DNA of 64,000 bases from Alkaliflexus imshenetskii DSM 15055 (lineage in GTDB: Bacteria > Bacteroidota > Bacteroidia > Bacteroidales > Marinilabiliaceae): positions 2,742,436-2,806,435 of the forward strand of contig NZ_KI912105.1 in the NCBI RefSeq assembly GCF_000517065.1. The letters run 5' to 3'. The position numbers were made by a program, and so were the translations under genes. Of this stretch, positions 26,001-35,157 are shown in pieces. The notes below the pieces were generated by a model. That model was not told the origin of the DNA and searched no databases. It worked only from the letters and a program-made list of their open reading frames with translations. How positions within the stretch are numbered: the stretch's first letter is position 1; each line of letters starts with the position of its first letter.

Positions 26001-27764
26001 ATGTACAGAACTCATACTTGTGGTGAACTACGGATTTCTGATGTAAACAAACAGGTGACTCTGTCCGGATGGGTGCAGCGTGTGCGTAACCTGGGCGGCA
26101 TGACCTTCATCGACCTGCGCGACCGCTATGGCATCACGCAGTTGGTGCTTAACACCGAAACGCAGCCCGACCTGAGCCGCACTGCCCGCGAGCTGGGTCG
26201 CGAATTTGTGATTCAGGTGGTTGGCTCTGTGGCCGAGCGCAGCAGCAAAAACAGCAAGATACCAACCGGTGATGTGGAGATTATTCTCGACAAACTGAAT
26301 ATCCTCAACAAGTCGGCTGTTCCGCCATTCACCATCGAAGATGACACCGATGGTGGCGACGAGTTGCGTATGAAATACCGTTACCTTGACTTGCGCCGTA
26401 ACCCCGTGCGCCGCAACCTGGAGCTGCGTCACCAGATGGGAATTGTGATTCGCAACTACCTTAATGAGAAGGGTTTTTTGGATATTGAAACGCCGGTGTT
26501 GATCAAATCTACGCCGGAGGGTGCCAGAGATTTTGTGGTGCCATCGCGCGTTCATGCCGGGCAGTTCTATGCCTTGCCGCAGTCGCCACAGGTGTTTAAG
26601 CAGTTGCTGATGGTGGCAGGTTACGACCGCTATTTTCAGATTGTGAAGTGTTTCCGCGATGAGGATTTACGTGCCGACCGTCAGCCCGAGTTTACCCAAA
26701 TAGACTGTGAAATGGCCTTTGTGGAGCAGGAAAATATCCTCAATACTTTTGAAGGATTGACCAAACACATGTTTAAAACCATCAGAGGCGTTGAGATAGA
26801 AGGTGATTTTCCGCGTATGAGCTATGCCGATGCCATGGAGCTTTATGGTTCCGACAAGCCGGACATCCGCTTTGGTATGAAGTTTATCGAACTTACCGAT
26901 GCGGTTAAAGGCAAAGGCTTTAAGGTGTTTGACGATGCCGAATATGTGGGCGGCATTTGTGCCGAAGGGTGCGCAGCATATAGCCGAAAGGATATTGATG
27001 CACTCACCGACTTTGTGAAGCGCCCACAGATTGGTGCCCAAGGTTTGATTTATGTGAAATACAACACCGATGGCACCCTGAAATCATCGGTTGATAAGTT
27101 TTTTGATGAGGCTGAGCTTAAGCGCTGGGCTGAACGCATGGGAGCAAAAGAGGGCGACATGCTGCTGATTCTTGCCGGTGTCAAAACCAAAACACAAAAC
27201 GCGCTGTGTGAGTTGCGCCTCGAAATGGGCAACCGCCTTGGCCTGCGCGACAAAAATGTGTTTGCACCCCTTTGGGTAGTTGATTTTCCGCTTCTGGAGT
27301 GGGATGCCGACACCAAACGTTTCTATGCCATGCACCACCCGTTTACCTCGCCCTTAAAGGCCGATGTGGCCTTGTTGGATAGTGATCCCGGCAAAGTGCG
27401 CGCCAACGCCTATGATTTGGTGATAAATGGTGTGGAGTTGGGAGGTGGTTCCATCCGTATCCACGATGATGTGTTGCAGCGTCGCATGTTCGAGGTGTTG
27501 GGCTTTACCGATGAGGAGGCTCAGGCGCAGTTTGGTTTCCTGATGAATGCCTTCCGTTATGGCGCACCGCCGCATGGTGGCATCGCTTTTGGTTTCGACC
27601 GTCTGGTATCTCTCTTCGCCGGTGTGGACTCCATACGTGATGTGATTGCATTCCCCAAAAACAATGCTGCCCGCGATGTGATGATCGATTCACCTTCGCC
27701 CATACATCTGAATCAACTGGAGGAGCTAAGCATTCGCCTGGATGTAAAAAACAACCCGCAATAG
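26001..27764 (+). CDS. aspS: Aspartyl-tRNA synthetase
   Basis: 587 residues from ATG 26001 ([11 protein letters not shown]); an upstream in-frame start adds 14 unconserved residues. Bacterial type, class IIb. The N-terminal OB-fold anticodon-binding domain ([24 protein letters not shown]) is followed by the catalytic core with [20 protein letters not shown], motif 2 [18 protein letters not shown], the bacterial GAD insertion (about 290-420), and motif 3 [11 protein letters not shown]. Class signatures are intact. It charges tRNA-Asp; whether also tRNA-Asn depends on presence of asnS elsewhere. The 284 bases between tadA and aspS are AT-rich and carry the divergent promoters. A bidirectional terminator follows. 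Confidence 0.97.
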   Translation: MYRTHTCGELRISDVNKQVTLSGWVQRVRNLGGMTFIDLRDRYGITQLVLNTETQPDLSRTARELGREFVIQVVGSVAERSSKNSKIPTGDVEIILDKLNILNKSAVPPFTIEDDTDGGDELRMKYRYLDLRRNPVRRNLELRHQMGIVIRNYLNEKGFLDIETPVLIKSTPEGARDFVVPSRVHAGQFYALPQSPQVFKQLLMVAGYDRYFQIVKCFRDEDLRADRQPEFTQIDCEMAFVEQENILNTFEGLTKHMFKTIRGVEIEGDFPRMSYADAMELYGSDKPDIRFGMKFIELTDAVKGKGFKVFDDAEYVGGICAEGCAAYSRKDIDALTDFVKRPQIGAQGLIYVKYNTDGTLKSSVDKFFDEAELKRWAERMGAKEGDMLLILAGVKTKTQNALCELRLEMGNRLGLRDKNVFAPLWVVDFPLLEWDADTKRFYAMHHPFTSPLKADVALLDSDPGKVRANAYDLVINGVELGGGSIRIHDDVLQRRMFEVLGFTDEEAQAQFGFLMNAFRYGAPPHGGIAFGFDRLVSLFAGVDSIRDVIAFPKNNAARDVMIDSPSPIHLNQLEELSIRLDVKNNPQ

Positions 27765-27786
27765 CAATGCTTTCACCACATATACA

Positions 27787-27835
27787 AAAAAGAGACCCGA
27801 AGCGACTCATTCAGCAGCTTCGGGTCTTTTTTTTA
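27787..27835. terminator. Bidirectional terminator between aspS and the acyltransferase
   Basis: An 11-bp stem (AGACCCGAAGC with GCTTCGGGTCT, 13-base loop) flanked by an A-run on the left and eight T on the right, between convergent genes. Confidence 0.9.
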
Positions 27836-27852
27836 TTTTGAATTTTTTGGTT

Positions 27853-29022
27853 CTAAACCATGGAGTACGACCGCTTGTTAACAAGTGGGTTGGCATACAT
27901 TTCCAGAAGTGTCTGATAAATGAACTCCTTGTCGCCACCTCTGGCACGGTTCACATGGTCGTTGATATATTCAAGAAACACGTTTTTCTCTGCTTCTGAA
28001 TAGTGTGTTCTGTATTCGTCAAAACCATTTAGGATGTCCCAGGCGATGTAGTTGCCGGGCCAAAGATGGTAGTTTTTATGCACGTGTTTGTCAATCACTT
28101 CGGCAAGAGCGGTATATTGGTCGTTCTTCACCGTAAGTGCCGAAATGGGATCCAACTCATCAATCAAGGGCTGACCAAACGAGAAGTGTACGCGTCCCTT
28201 CCGGCCTCTCAGACCTGTTCCCATGTGGCGCAAATCATCATCCTTGGTCTTCTGGTAGTTGGGATTGTCACGTTTTTGTTGAAACTCGAGTGCTTTCAGA
28301 TAGTCACAAGGATCATACTCATAGGAGATGGAGACAGGTACAATGCGCAACGCCTTGAAATTGTCAATCAACGCATTTTCTCCGCTGATGTTAAGCATTT
28401 TCAGGAGACTTACCTGGGTGCGATCGTTTCCGTCCTTGGAGCGACCTTCGCGCTGGGCAATCCAGATACTATGGTTTTTCGAGTTTAATGTATAACGGAT
28501 GTAGGATGATAGCATTCTGGAGCTTTCCATCATCTGCTTCACGGGCAAGTTACGCTTCACAATAAAAGTACGGTTCAGCTTAACCAGATCGGTAATCCAG
28601 GGGAAAATCAGCAGGTTGTCACCAATGGCTATTTCAGTGGTGTTGAAACCGTTTTCAACCAACAACACATTCAGGATGGCAGGATCCAAAACAATGTCGC
28701 GGTGGTTGGAAATAAAAAGATAGGATGCAGCCGGATCAAGTTTATCCAAACCTTCGAGTGTAACGCCCTTGGTAGTGCCGTTAATCACTTCTTTTACGTA
28801 GGCCGAAATAACTTCTTTCTGAAACTGCTGGATAGATGTCATGTGCATCAACTTATCCATGAAATGAGTAGGCGGAAGATGTGGATACAGAAAACCCAGT
28901 AGCGTTAAAAACGACTGCTCATTTTTTAGACGATTGAATACTGTTTGAATCTCATGATCCTCGTATGGTCTGATGGATTCAAAGTCCAATTGTTGATCGT
29001 TCACCATTTTTTGTTTTGACAA
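27853..29022 (-). CDS. PlsC-like glycerolipid acyltransferase family protein
   Basis: 389 residues. The acyltransferase box is ASYLFISNHRDIVLDPAIL, giving the catalytic HxxxxD motif as NHRDIVLD at about residues 107-113. Further blocks are NRTFIVKRNLPVKQMMESSRML, SIWIAQREGRSKDGND (the substrate-phosphate region, like the EGxR box) and LRIVPVSISYEYDPCDYLKALEF. There is no transmembrane helix, so it is probably peripheral to the inner membrane. The family transfers acyl chains to glycerol-phosphate or related lipids; the exact acceptor is not known. It is longer than classical PlsC (about 240) and nearer GPAT-type proteins in length. A single gene, with the AhpD-like gene 87 bases upstream on the same strand. 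Confidence 0.82.
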   Translation of the reverse strand: MSKQKMVNDQQLDFESIRPYEDHEIQTVFNRLKNEQSFLTLLGFLYPHLPPTHFMDKLMHMTSIQQFQKEVISAYVKEVINGTTKGVTLEGLDKLDPAASYLFISNHRDIVLDPAILNVLLVENGFNTTEIAIGDNLLIFPWITDLVKLNRTFIVKRNLPVKQMMESSRMLSSYIRYTLNSKNHSIWIAQREGRSKDGNDRTQVSLLKMLNISGENALIDNFKALRIVPVSISYEYDPCDYLKALEFQQKRDNPNYQKTKDDDLRHMGTGLRGRKGRVHFSFGQPLIDELDPISALTVKNDQYTALAEVIDKHVHKNYHLWPGNYIAWDILNGFDEYRTHYSEAEKNVFLEYINDHVNRARGGDKEFIYQTLLEMYANPLVNKRSYSMV

Positions 29023-29109
29023 ATTTGTGCAAAATTACATTAAACTATCAAGTTTAAGAAATTTATCCGAATAATAAAAGTCATGTTCAGGCCTTTGTTG
29101 AGCCTTTAT

Positions 29110-29457
29110 TTATTGGCCTGAGTTCAGTAAATCCCAATATTCCAAAGCGCGACGTGTGTGGGGAATTACAATGGTGCCACCTACAATATTGGCCACAGCA
29201 AATATCTCAAGCATCTCTTCGGTGGTTACACCTTGTTCATAACATTTTTCAAGATGGTATTTCACGCAGTCGTCGCAGCGCAGAACCATGGAGCTTACCA
29301 GCCCGAGCATCTCTTTCACTCTTGTCGAAAGTGCCCCTTCGGCATAGGTGTTGGTGTCCAGATTGAACAGCCTTTTTATTACCAGGTTGTCGGCTGAGAG
29401 GATTCGTTCATTCATCTTGGCCCGATACTCCCTAAACTCGTTGATCTGATTACTCAT
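29110..29457 (-). CDS. AhpD/carboxymuconolactone-decarboxylase family protein
   Basis: 115 residues, the size of single-domain AhpD-like proteins. The redox motif CxxCxxxH is present as LRCDDCVKYHLEKC (about residues 59-71), then EQGVTTEEMLEIFAVANIVGGTIVIPHTRRAL. In AhpD the two cysteines and the histidine form the peroxidase-coupled active site, so a thiol-dependent peroxide or oxidoreductase function is likely, though many members have no known substrate. It may be cotranscribed with the acyltransferase 87 bases downstream. Confidence 0.88.
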   Translation of the reverse strand: MSNQINEFREYRAKMNERILSADNLVIKRLFNLDTNTYAEGALSTRVKEMLGLVSSMVLRCDDCVKYHLEKCYEQGVTTEEMLEIFAVANIVGGTIVIPHTRRALEYWDLLNSGQ

Positions 29458-30187
29458 GATGTGAATATTTTATGGTAAAATTATTGGCGCAGCAAATCCA
29501 CCGCAGAATCATGCAAAAGTGATGCTTTGCCTTCTATTTTCCAAACAACAACACATGGTTGATGTAAAAAAATAGTTTGTCTTTCACAATACAGTTTTAT
29601 GATATTCGGAATGACTTTGTAACTGTTTAAATTTACTATTTAAAACATGGTATTGATGCTAAGTCTGCTGTATTTTAGATAGATAGTGTAGTTTATAAAG
29701 ATGATTGAATTGATCTTATTGTCTGTTTAGTCAAATCTATCAGTTTAAATATCCTATGCCGCATTGCGTGACTTCGCTTTGCTCTTCATTTAATAGTCTA
29801 GTAATCTTTAAATCAGATTGATATGAATTAAAACAGTCACTATGAATGGATTGTACTGTGCTATGCCATACCGTACGTGGCCGAGTGTGCTTATTGGTTC
29901 AAATTTCAATGCTTTTGAACTTTTCATCAACAAATTCACTGCCTGATATAAATAGGTTGGTTTGGTTCGATATGTCTATTGCGTTGATAATGTGCAAAGT
30001 GAAGACGGTTGTCTGTTCTTTATTTTTCAATAACCTTTTGGATGCAAGGCTCGTAAAAATTAGAAATAATTAAATATTTTTATATAGTCCAATTGTCTGA
30101 ATTTTTGATGTAATTGGATTATTGTTTAACCATCGCCACTTTGATATTTAACCAAATAATAATAACCACCATTTAATTCATCAAGCC
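29458..30187. other. 730-base gene-free, AT-rich interval
   Basis: Between the divergent AhpD-like gene and the universal stress protein gene. It is very AT-rich and carries no tRNA, recognisable ncRNA or repeated module. One 75-codon plus-strand frame at 29846-30073 has no coding character. It presumably holds the upstream control region of the universal stress gene. Confidence 0.6.
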
Positions 30188-31027
30188 ATGAAACGCATAT
30201 TGGTTCCTGTCGATTTTTCTGAGGATTCCGTCTTCGCCATCGACGTAGGTGTGGATGTTGCCAATTATTTTAAAGCCAAACTCAGGTTAATGCACGTGCG
30301 TACAGGTAAGCGCTACCACCCGCTTTTTGCACAGGATAACCCGCAACTGCTTTTGTCCGATCACGACATAGATTTTATGGAGTATCTGATGAAAAGGGCC
30401 AAGGAGAAGTACAAGGTTGAGAATGGTGAGCTGGATTTTAAAATACGTGAAGGCAACGTGGTACGCGAAATAACCAATCAGGCCCATTACGACGGCTCCG
30501 GGTTGATTGTGGTGGGTACACATGGCGTTTCCGGATTTGAAGACAGATGGCTAGGTAGCAATGCCTATCGCCTGGTAGCCAATGCTCCCTGTCCGGTGCT
30601 TACGGTTCGCAAAGAGATGAAGTTCAACCGCGCGCACAAAATTCTTCTGCCAATTGATACGGAGAAGGTGAGTCGCCGCATTGTGCCTCATGTGGCCGCA
30701 TTTGCCAGGCTGATAAATGCCGAAGTTTATGTGGCAGGCGTGTTTAAGCGCTCGCGCTGGTTAATACCTTCGCGAATCACGGCATACGTGCATCAAGTGG
30801 AGCGTTACATGAAAAAAAGCAGTGGCGTTACCTACCACACTACGCAAATTGATGGAACCGAAGGGCCTCAGGATATGCTTAACTTTGCCCACGAAAAGGG
30901 CATTACGCTTATTGCATTACCTGTGAGGCGCTCTTTAAACCCATTCGAGAGCGTTTTTCATCCGTTTGCCAATGAATTGCTTAATCTTTCTGATCTTCCA
31001 ATATTAGTTGTTCCTGAAAGGGAATAA
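30188..31027 (+). CDS. Universal stress protein, tandem domains
   Basis: 279 residues with two UspA domains. The first (1-140) starts RILVPVDFSEDSVFAIDVG and has the ATP-binding end GLIVVGTHGVSGFEDRWLG...APCPVLTV, fitting the G-2x-G-9x-G(S/T/N) pattern. The second (about 150-279) starts HKILLPIDTEKVSRRIVPHV and ends NLSDLPILVVPE; its glycine-rich loop is not well kept (LIALPVRRSLNPFESVF), so probably only the first half binds nucleotide. Cytosolic. Such proteins are induced by starvation and other stresses. It is a single gene with a long AT-rich leader region. Confidence 0.93.
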   Translation: MKRILVPVDFSEDSVFAIDVGVDVANYFKAKLRLMHVRTGKRYHPLFAQDNPQLLLSDHDIDFMEYLMKRAKEKYKVENGELDFKIREGNVVREITNQAHYDGSGLIVVGTHGVSGFEDRWLGSNAYRLVANAPCPVLTVRKEMKFNRAHKILLPIDTEKVSRRIVPHVAAFARLINAEVYVAGVFKRSRWLIPSRITAYVHQVERYMKKSSGVTYHTTQIDGTEGPQDMLNFAHEKGITLIALPVRRSLNPFESVFHPFANELLNLSDLPILVVPERE

Positions 31028-31040
31028 TCTTGTATATTTG
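31008..31040 (+). promoter_or_regulatory. Predicted promoter of the SPOR protein gene
   Basis: TTG at 31008-31010 and TATATTTG at 31033-31040, 22 bases apart; the -7 element is an exact consensus match. It overlaps the last codons of the stress protein gene. A start near 31047 would give a leader of about 160 bases before the SPOR gene. Confidence 0.4.
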
Positions 31041-31205
31041 CAGGAGGATTTTTGACGCTTTTTCTTTTTATATAATAAAGGCACGATTTTGGATAGACTT
31101 TTACACGTTTGAATTTTAAGGCTATTTAAAAGGTTTCTGATTTCTGAATAGAATTGGAGATTGTGATTTTGAAAAAGAGTGAGTGTCTGAAAAAGATTAA
31201 TCAAT

Positions 31206-31661
31206 ATGATGAGACTGATATTTGGTTTGGTTGTTTTTTTATCAGTTGTCCAGCTTTCGGCGCAGGACAGAAGTAATACCACCCCGTTCGAAAAAGTGAG
31301 GGAACGTAATTTCAGCGATGGGAAAATTGAAATCAGACAGGCAGCCGGTATCGAACAGTTACTGAACCACCACATACAGAATAACAGAGCCAATCCCGGC
31401 GTCGAAGGTTTTCGTATTCAGCTCTATTCGGGCACGGGTGCACAAAGCCGCCAGGAAGCACAAGAGGTAAGAACACGCCTGTTGAGCCTGTTTCCCGACG
31501 AGAAAGTGGTGGTAGAATACAATGCGCCGTTCTGGCGGGTGCGCGTGGGTAGTTTTCGTCACAAGCATGAAGCATTGCCTTTACTCAGAAGAGTAAAAGC
31601 CCCTTTCCCTAACAGTTACATTGTTCGGGATCCTGCCATCAGACCTGAGGAGTTCAGATAA
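31206..31661 (+). CDS. Secreted SPOR-domain protein
   Basis: 151 residues. A signal peptide (1-19, IFGLVVFLSVVQLSAQD) precedes a linker and a SPOR domain at about 68-140 (EGFRIQLYSGTGAQSRQEAQEVRTRL ... APFWRVRVGSFRHKHEALPLL). SPOR domains bind denuded glycan strands of peptidoglycan at division sites, so the protein probably acts in the periplasm at the septum or cell wall. It stands alone, with its own predicted promoter and a terminator. Confidence 0.9.
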   Translation: MMRLIFGLVVFLSVVQLSAQDRSNTTPFEKVRERNFSDGKIEIRQAAGIEQLLNHHIQNNRANPGVEGFRIQLYSGTGAQSRQEAQEVRTRLLSLFPDEKVVVEYNAPFWRVRVGSFRHKHEALPLLRRVKAPFPNSYIVRDPAIRPEEFR

Positions 31662-31668
31662 AATACAG

Positions 31669-31694
31669 CCCGCTTGGATTCAAGCGGGTTTTTT
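31669..31694 (+). terminator. Terminator of the SPOR gene
   Basis: An 8-bp GC-rich stem CCCGCTTG/CAAGCGGG with loop GATT and six T, 7 bases after the stop codon. Confidence 0.92.
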
Positions 31695-31741
31695 GTTGCC
31701 ATAATTCTGAACAAAATTCATCAGTAGCTTATTCAGACAAA

Positions 31742-31774
31742 TTGTTATCAGATAGAAAAATAGACCTAAATTTG
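31742..31774 (+). promoter_or_regulatory. Predicted promoter of purF
   Basis: TTG at 31742-31744 and the exact -7 consensus TAAATTTG at 31767-31774, 22 bases apart. The predicted start is near 31781, about 23 bases before the purF ATG. Confidence 0.5.
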
Positions 31775-31803
31775 CATACCATTTTAAAGTTCAATTTTGC
31801 GAT

Positions 31804-33705
31804 ATGAGTGATCAGGTTAAACATGAGTGTGGAATTGTATTGATTAGGCTGCTTAAGCCGTTGGAATACTATGCGGAGAAGTATGGAACCTGGAGGTACG
31901 GGCTTAATAAGCTCTACCTGTTGATGGAGAAACAACACAACCGCGGCCAGGATGGCGCCGGGGTGGTAAATCTGAAGCTGGACCAGCCGGCCGGAAAGAA
32001 ATACCTGTTCCGTGAGCGTTCAAACCTGAGTAATCCCATCCAGGATGTATTTGCCCGCATTTTTAAGCATTTTGCCTACGACGACGGACACAATCACGAA
32101 CTCTTTTGTAACCCTGCATGGGCAAAGGAGAATTTGCCTTTTGCCGGCGAACTCTATCTGGGCCACTTGCGATACGGTACTTTCGGAAACAGCTCTCTCG
32201 ACTATGTGCATCCGGTGATGCGCGAAAACAACTGGCGCTCGCGAAACCTCGTGCTGGCAGGCAATTTTAACCTCACCAACGTGGACGAAATTTATACTGC
32301 CTTGGTTGAATTGGGGCAGCATCCCAAAGATTATACCGATACCGAATTAATTCTCGAAAACATCGGCCATTTTCTGGATGATGAAAACCAGCTTCTATTC
32401 CGTCAGTTTAAAAACGAAGGTTTCACAAACAGGGAGATATCCAACCTGATTGAGCGCGACATGGATGTGCGTAAAATTCTGGAGCGCTCAAGCCGCCGCT
32501 GGGATGGTGGATACGTTATTGGTGGATTGATGGGGCACGGTGATGCATTCGTGACACGCGACCCCTGGGGTATTCGTCCGGCATCGTATTATTATGATGA
32601 TGAGATAGTTGTGGTGGCATCTGAGCGGCCGGTTATTCAAACGGCACTCAATGTGAGGGCCAACGATGTGGTGGAACTCAAGCCCGGGCATGCCCTCATC
32701 ATTAAAAAAGATGGCAGGGTTACCGAGGAGATGGTGAGTGTACCACAGCAGCGACGTTCGTGCTCCTTCGAACGTATTTACTTTTCACGTGGCAGCGACA
32801 AATCCATATATAAGGAGCGCAAAGAGTTGGGGCGCCTTCTTGCACCTGCCATTCTCGACATGGTTGATCACAATCTCGAGGATACGGTGTTTTCATATAT
32901 CCCAAACACTGCCGAGACGGCTTTCTTTGGTATGATGGAAGGCATAAGGGAGCATCTTGTGCACTGGCGCATAGAGGAGATGCGAAAACTAGGGCCAAAC
33001 CCTGACCTCAAACGCATGGAAGAGATTCTCTCACGTGAGCCCCGCATGGAAAAAATCGCAGTTAAGGACGTGAAAATGCGTACATTTATCACCGCTGACT
33101 CCTCGCGCGATGACCTTGTGGCTCACGTGTACGATGTGACCTATGGCATTGTGCGCAACACCATCGATACACTGGTTATTATTGACGACTCAATTGTTAG
33201 GGGAACCACACTTAAAAAGAGCATCCTCAAAATACTTGACCGTCTTCACCCAAAGAAGATTATCATTGTTTCATCGGCACCGCAAATACGCTATCCCGAC
33301 TGTTACGGCATTGATATGGCCAAGCTTGGCGATTTCTGTGCGTTTATGGCCGCTATTGAGTTGCTTAAGGAGAATGGCATGGCGCATGTGATTCAGAATG
33401 TGTACGAGCAATGCAAATCACAGCGCAACCTGCCCAAAGAGGAGATGGTTAACTATGTGAAGGACATCTACAGGCCTTTTACCGACAAGCAGATTTCGGC
33501 CAAAATTGCTGAGATGTTGAAACCTGTGGGTATTGATGCGGAGGTGGAAGTTGTATTTCAAACGGTGGATAATCTGCACGTTGCCTGTCCTAACGATCAT
33601 GGTGATTGGTATTTCACCGGAAACTACCCCACGCCGGGTGGAAACAAAGTGGTAAATACAGCATTCATAAATTATATTGAGGGCAAAAACGCAAGGGCAT
33701 ATTAG
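31804..33705 (+). CDS. purF: Amidophosphoribosyltransferase family protein
   Basis: 633 residues, longer than E. coli PurF (505) but like long Bacteroidota homologues. PurF makes phosphoribosylamine from PRPP and glutamine, the first step of purine synthesis. A class II glutaminase domain has Cys9 in HECGIVLI, with QHNRGQDGAG, LGHLRYGTFGNSS and RDPWGIRPASYYY following. The phosphoribosyltransferase domain has RIYFSRGSDKSIYKERKELG and the PRPP motif TLVIIDDSIVRGTTLK. The catalytic Cys is preceded by eight residues (MSDQVKHE), so an N-terminal propeptide must be removed, as known in Bacillus PurF. Insertions lie between the domains and at the C-terminus (ends NYIEGKNARAY). A short-form paralogue may exist elsewhere. 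Confidence 0.88.
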   Translation: MSDQVKHECGIVLIRLLKPLEYYAEKYGTWRYGLNKLYLLMEKQHNRGQDGAGVVNLKLDQPAGKKYLFRERSNLSNPIQDVFARIFKHFAYDDGHNHELFCNPAWAKENLPFAGELYLGHLRYGTFGNSSLDYVHPVMRENNWRSRNLVLAGNFNLTNVDEIYTALVELGQHPKDYTDTELILENIGHFLDDENQLLFRQFKNEGFTNREISNLIERDMDVRKILERSSRRWDGGYVIGGLMGHGDAFVTRDPWGIRPASYYYDDEIVVVASERPVIQTALNVRANDVVELKPGHALIIKKDGRVTEEMVSVPQQRRSCSFERIYFSRGSDKSIYKERKELGRLLAPAILDMVDHNLEDTVFSYIPNTAETAFFGMMEGIREHLVHWRIEEMRKLGPNPDLKRMEEILSREPRMEKIAVKDVKMRTFITADSSRDDLVAHVYDVTYGIVRNTIDTLVIIDDSIVRGTTLKKSILKILDRLHPKKIIIVSSAPQIRYPDCYGIDMAKLGDFCAFMAAIELLKENGMAHVIQNVYEQCKSQRNLPKEEMVNYVKDIYRPFTDKQISAKIAEMLKPVGIDAEVEVVFQTVDNLHVACPNDHGDWYFTGNYPTPGGNKVVNTAFINYIEGKNARAY

Positions 33706-33767
33706 TATCCGGGAAGAGGTTCTTGATAAGTTTAGAGGCTGAGGTTTATTAGATTAAGAAGTTAAGG

Positions 33768-33803
33768 AGAGGTTGCCCCCTTTAGGGTCAGCCTCTTTTT
33801 TTA
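33768..33803 (+). terminator. Terminator of purF
   Basis: An imperfect stem AGAGGTTGcCCC with GGGtCAGCCTCT (one G-T-type mismatch each side of the centre) followed by seven T, between purF and the convergent hydrolase gene. Confidence 0.8.
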
Positions 33804-33806
33804 TGG

Positions 33807-34952
33807 CTAATTGTTTTGCTCCACGATGTGTAATGCCGCCTGCAACCAGGTGTAGGCATCAACGGGGTGTTCGTTTATCCGCTGCTCGCTGCGTAGGTGC
33901 CCCAGACGAACAACTACCGCATTTTTATCAGGAACCACAAAAATATATTGACCCAGAATGCCGCGTGCATAGGGTATCTGCATGTTGTTGATGCGCATTA
34001 TCCACCATTGGTATCCGTAATGGTTGTTTGGTTTTCCATTTTTATCTGTAAGATGGGTTGCTGCGCTAACCGTGGCTTTAACGTAATCGACAGGTATCAG
34101 TTGCTGTCCTTCCCACTGCCCGTCGTTTAAAACCAATTGACCTATGCGTGCAAAATCACGAGCTTGGCTGGTGAAACAGCAGTACGCTTTTTCAGTACCA
34201 TTCTTTTGGTCGAGCGACCAGAGTGCAGGGTTCTCAGCGCCCAGGGGCTGCCACAACCGCTCCGACAGGTATTCGGATAGTGTTTTTCCGGTTGCTTCCG
34301 CTAAAATCAGTGCCAAAAGCTGGGTGTCGCCACTTCGGTAATTAACAGTTTGTCCGGGCTTGTCAACAACTTGCACCTGCTTCATGAGTTGTGGTATGTT
34401 GTTGCCGTAATAAGCTTTGGTGGTAATGCTAAAGGCCGAACTGTATGTTTCGTCCCAATTGCTGCCCGAGCTCATGGTGAGCAGGTGGTGAAGCTTAAGC
34501 CCTTTGCCATGCAGGTTTGGATAGTCGGGAAGCAACTCGTCGATACTCTGGTTTATATCGTGCAGATAGCCATCGGCCAAAGCACAACCAACCAACAGTC
34601 CTACAATGCTTTTAGAAACAGAGAAGGAGTTTACAATTTGGGTGTCGTTAAAGCCATCGGCATAATATTCAAACAGAAGGGAGTCGTTTTGGATAACTAC
34701 AAAGGCTGTGGTTTGCATCAATTCCAGTGAGTCTATTATATGACGCTGCATCTGGGCAAGGTTGTAGTTTGCCGATTTTGGCCACAAACGGGGATTTTCA
34801 TTTGCTACCGTGCGGTTGTGAAAAATCTGATAATCGAAAATGCCCGGATGCTGGTGAATGATGGCCTTTTTAAGGTAGTAAGGCATGAAAAGCCAACTCA
34901 GAGCCGGGATGAGCAATACAACGATTATGGTTATCTGAATTTTTCTTTTCAT
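33807..34952 (-). CDS. Beta-lactamase-fold serine hydrolase (class C family)
   Basis: 381 residues. An N-terminal hydrophobic segment (about 5-25, IIVVLLIPALSWLFMPYYL) acts as signal anchor or signal peptide. The SxxK nucleophile motif is VNSFSVSKSIVGLLVG (about residues 111-126; S-V-S-K), and the YxS-type second motif is VNYRSGDTQLLALIL. The third motif near the end is H-L/G-type (VVRLGHLRSEQ). This is the family of penicillin-binding proteins and esterases related to AmpC (Pfam beta-lactamase); substrate unknown, periplasmic action likely. A real beta-lactamase is not implied. Monocistronic. Confidence 0.88.
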   Translation of the reverse strand: MKRKIQITIIVVLLIPALSWLFMPYYLKKAIIHQHPGIFDYQIFHNRTVANENPRLWPKSANYNLAQMQRHIIDSLELMQTTAFVVIQNDSLLFEYYADGFNDTQIVNSFSVSKSIVGLLVGCALADGYLHDINQSIDELLPDYPNLHGKGLKLHHLLTMSSGSNWDETYSSAFSITTKAYYGNNIPQLMKQVQVVDKPGQTVNYRSGDTQLLALILAEATGKTLSEYLSERLWQPLGAENPALWSLDQKNGTEKAYCCFTSQARDFARIGQLVLNDGQWEGQQLIPVDYVKATVSAATHLTDKNGKPNNHYGYQWWIMRINNMQIPYARGILGQYIFVVPDKNAVVVRLGHLRSEQRINEHPVDAYTWLQAALHIVEQNN

Positions 34953-34988
34953 CTGTAAATGGTTTTTAGTTTAATGTAGGATTACCAG

Positions 34989-35070
34989 CCCCGACTTATC
35001 GGGGTAACTCGCAAGATGAATTTTGGCTCCGCCGATTTTCAATTTGTCCGTGTTTCCCGACTAGTCGGGA
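34989..35070. repeat. Two related CCGA-TCGG palindromes
   Basis: CCCCGACTTATCGGGG at 34989-35004 and the perfect palindrome TCCCGACTAGTCGGGA at 35055-35070, 66 bases apart, in the 205-base gap between the hydrolase (start 34952) and the lipoamide-dehydrogenase-like gene (end 35158). They lack T-runs, so are not ordinary terminators. Both are 6-bp arms around a 4-base centre. Confidence 0.75.
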
Positions 35071-35157
35071 CATGTTGTGTTAAACGAATCTTGATCGTTT
35101 CATTTTTTTACTAAAGCAGGGCAATGTCACATCATCAACCAATAACCACACAACTGG

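Noticed and set aside
29846-30073. 75-codon plus-strand frame in the 730-base gap
   Set aside because: Composition is like random AT-rich sequence, with no domain or conserved neighbour.
33807-34952. Antibiotic-resistance beta-lactamase
   Set aside because: Only the fold-level SxxK and YxS motifs are present; most relatives are esterases or peptidases.
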